Below are positions 5,990 to 6,013 of a stretch of 6,013 bases of DNA, one piece after another; position 1 is the stretch's first letter, and each line of letters begins with the position of its first letter. Under the pieces are notes generated by a model. That model was not told the origin of the DNA. It ran no database searches and was given only the letters and a program-made list of their open reading frames with translations. The DNA comes from Lachnospiraceae bacterium. Its GTDB lineage: Bacteria > Bacillota > Clostridia > Lachnospirales > Lachnospiraceae. Where the stretch lies: contig DNJW01000375.1 in assembly GCA_003488965.1 (NCBI GenBank), forward strand, positions 1-6,013. The letters are read 5' to 3'. Made by a program: the position numbers and the translations under genes.

Positions 5990-6013
5990 CTTATATAATA
6001 GGAAATTACGCCA

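Noticed and set aside
5971..5999. TATAAT at 5994-5999 as a promoter for a gene to the right
   Set aside because: No -35 sequence is present at the right distance; the region upstream is the rpsI terminator hairpin.

Overview
The window looks like chromosomal DNA of a low-to-moderate GC Firmicute, most likely a Lachnospiraceae-type Clostridium relative. The evidence is the gene order (ecfA1-ecfA2-ecfT-truA-rplM-rpsI), strong GGAGG-type ribosome binding sites before some genes, a perfect sigma-A type promoter, and protein sequences (notably L13 and the M15 peptidase) that read like those of gut clostridia. The taxonomic call rests on family resemblance, not on a search.

Layout. Positions 1-325 hold no convincing gene. 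They contain AT-rich sequence, two small inverted repeats and two very short ORFs with good Shine-Dalgarno sequences. Positions 326-1324 (minus strand) encode a membrane-anchored M15-family zinc peptidase, a predicted cell-wall D,D-carboxypeptidase. A 190-bp divergent intergenic region follows, with a good plus-strand promoter at 1440-1468. From there a tightly packed plus-strand operon runs: two ABC ATPases (ecfA1, ecfA2), the transmembrane coupling protein ecfT and the tRNA pseudouridine synthase truA. The last three are joined by start/stop overlaps. The three ecf genes make the shared energising module of a group II energy-coupling factor transporter. No substrate-binding S component is present, so these must be encoded elsewhere.

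After truA comes a consensus promoter (TTGACA, 17-bp spacer, TATAAT at 4816-4844) and a leader of about 226 nt before rplM. Read by eye, this leader folds into a compact RNA: a 5' hairpin, a closed multibranch domain of three hairpins, and two hairpin loops that are each perfectly complementary to the 3' flank, giving two predicted pseudoknots. It precedes rplM-rpsI (L13 and S9), so the natural reading is a ribosomal-protein autoregulatory leader. It is the most interesting element in the window. The rplM-rpsI unit ends at a strong intrinsic terminator at 5961-5989.

Functionally the plus strand joins vitamin/micronutrient uptake (ECF module), tRNA modification and ribosome assembly, a conserved Firmicutes neighbourhood often found downstream of rpoA-rplQ. 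Here the divergent peptidase gene and the empty 1-325 stretch lie upstream of ecfA1 instead.
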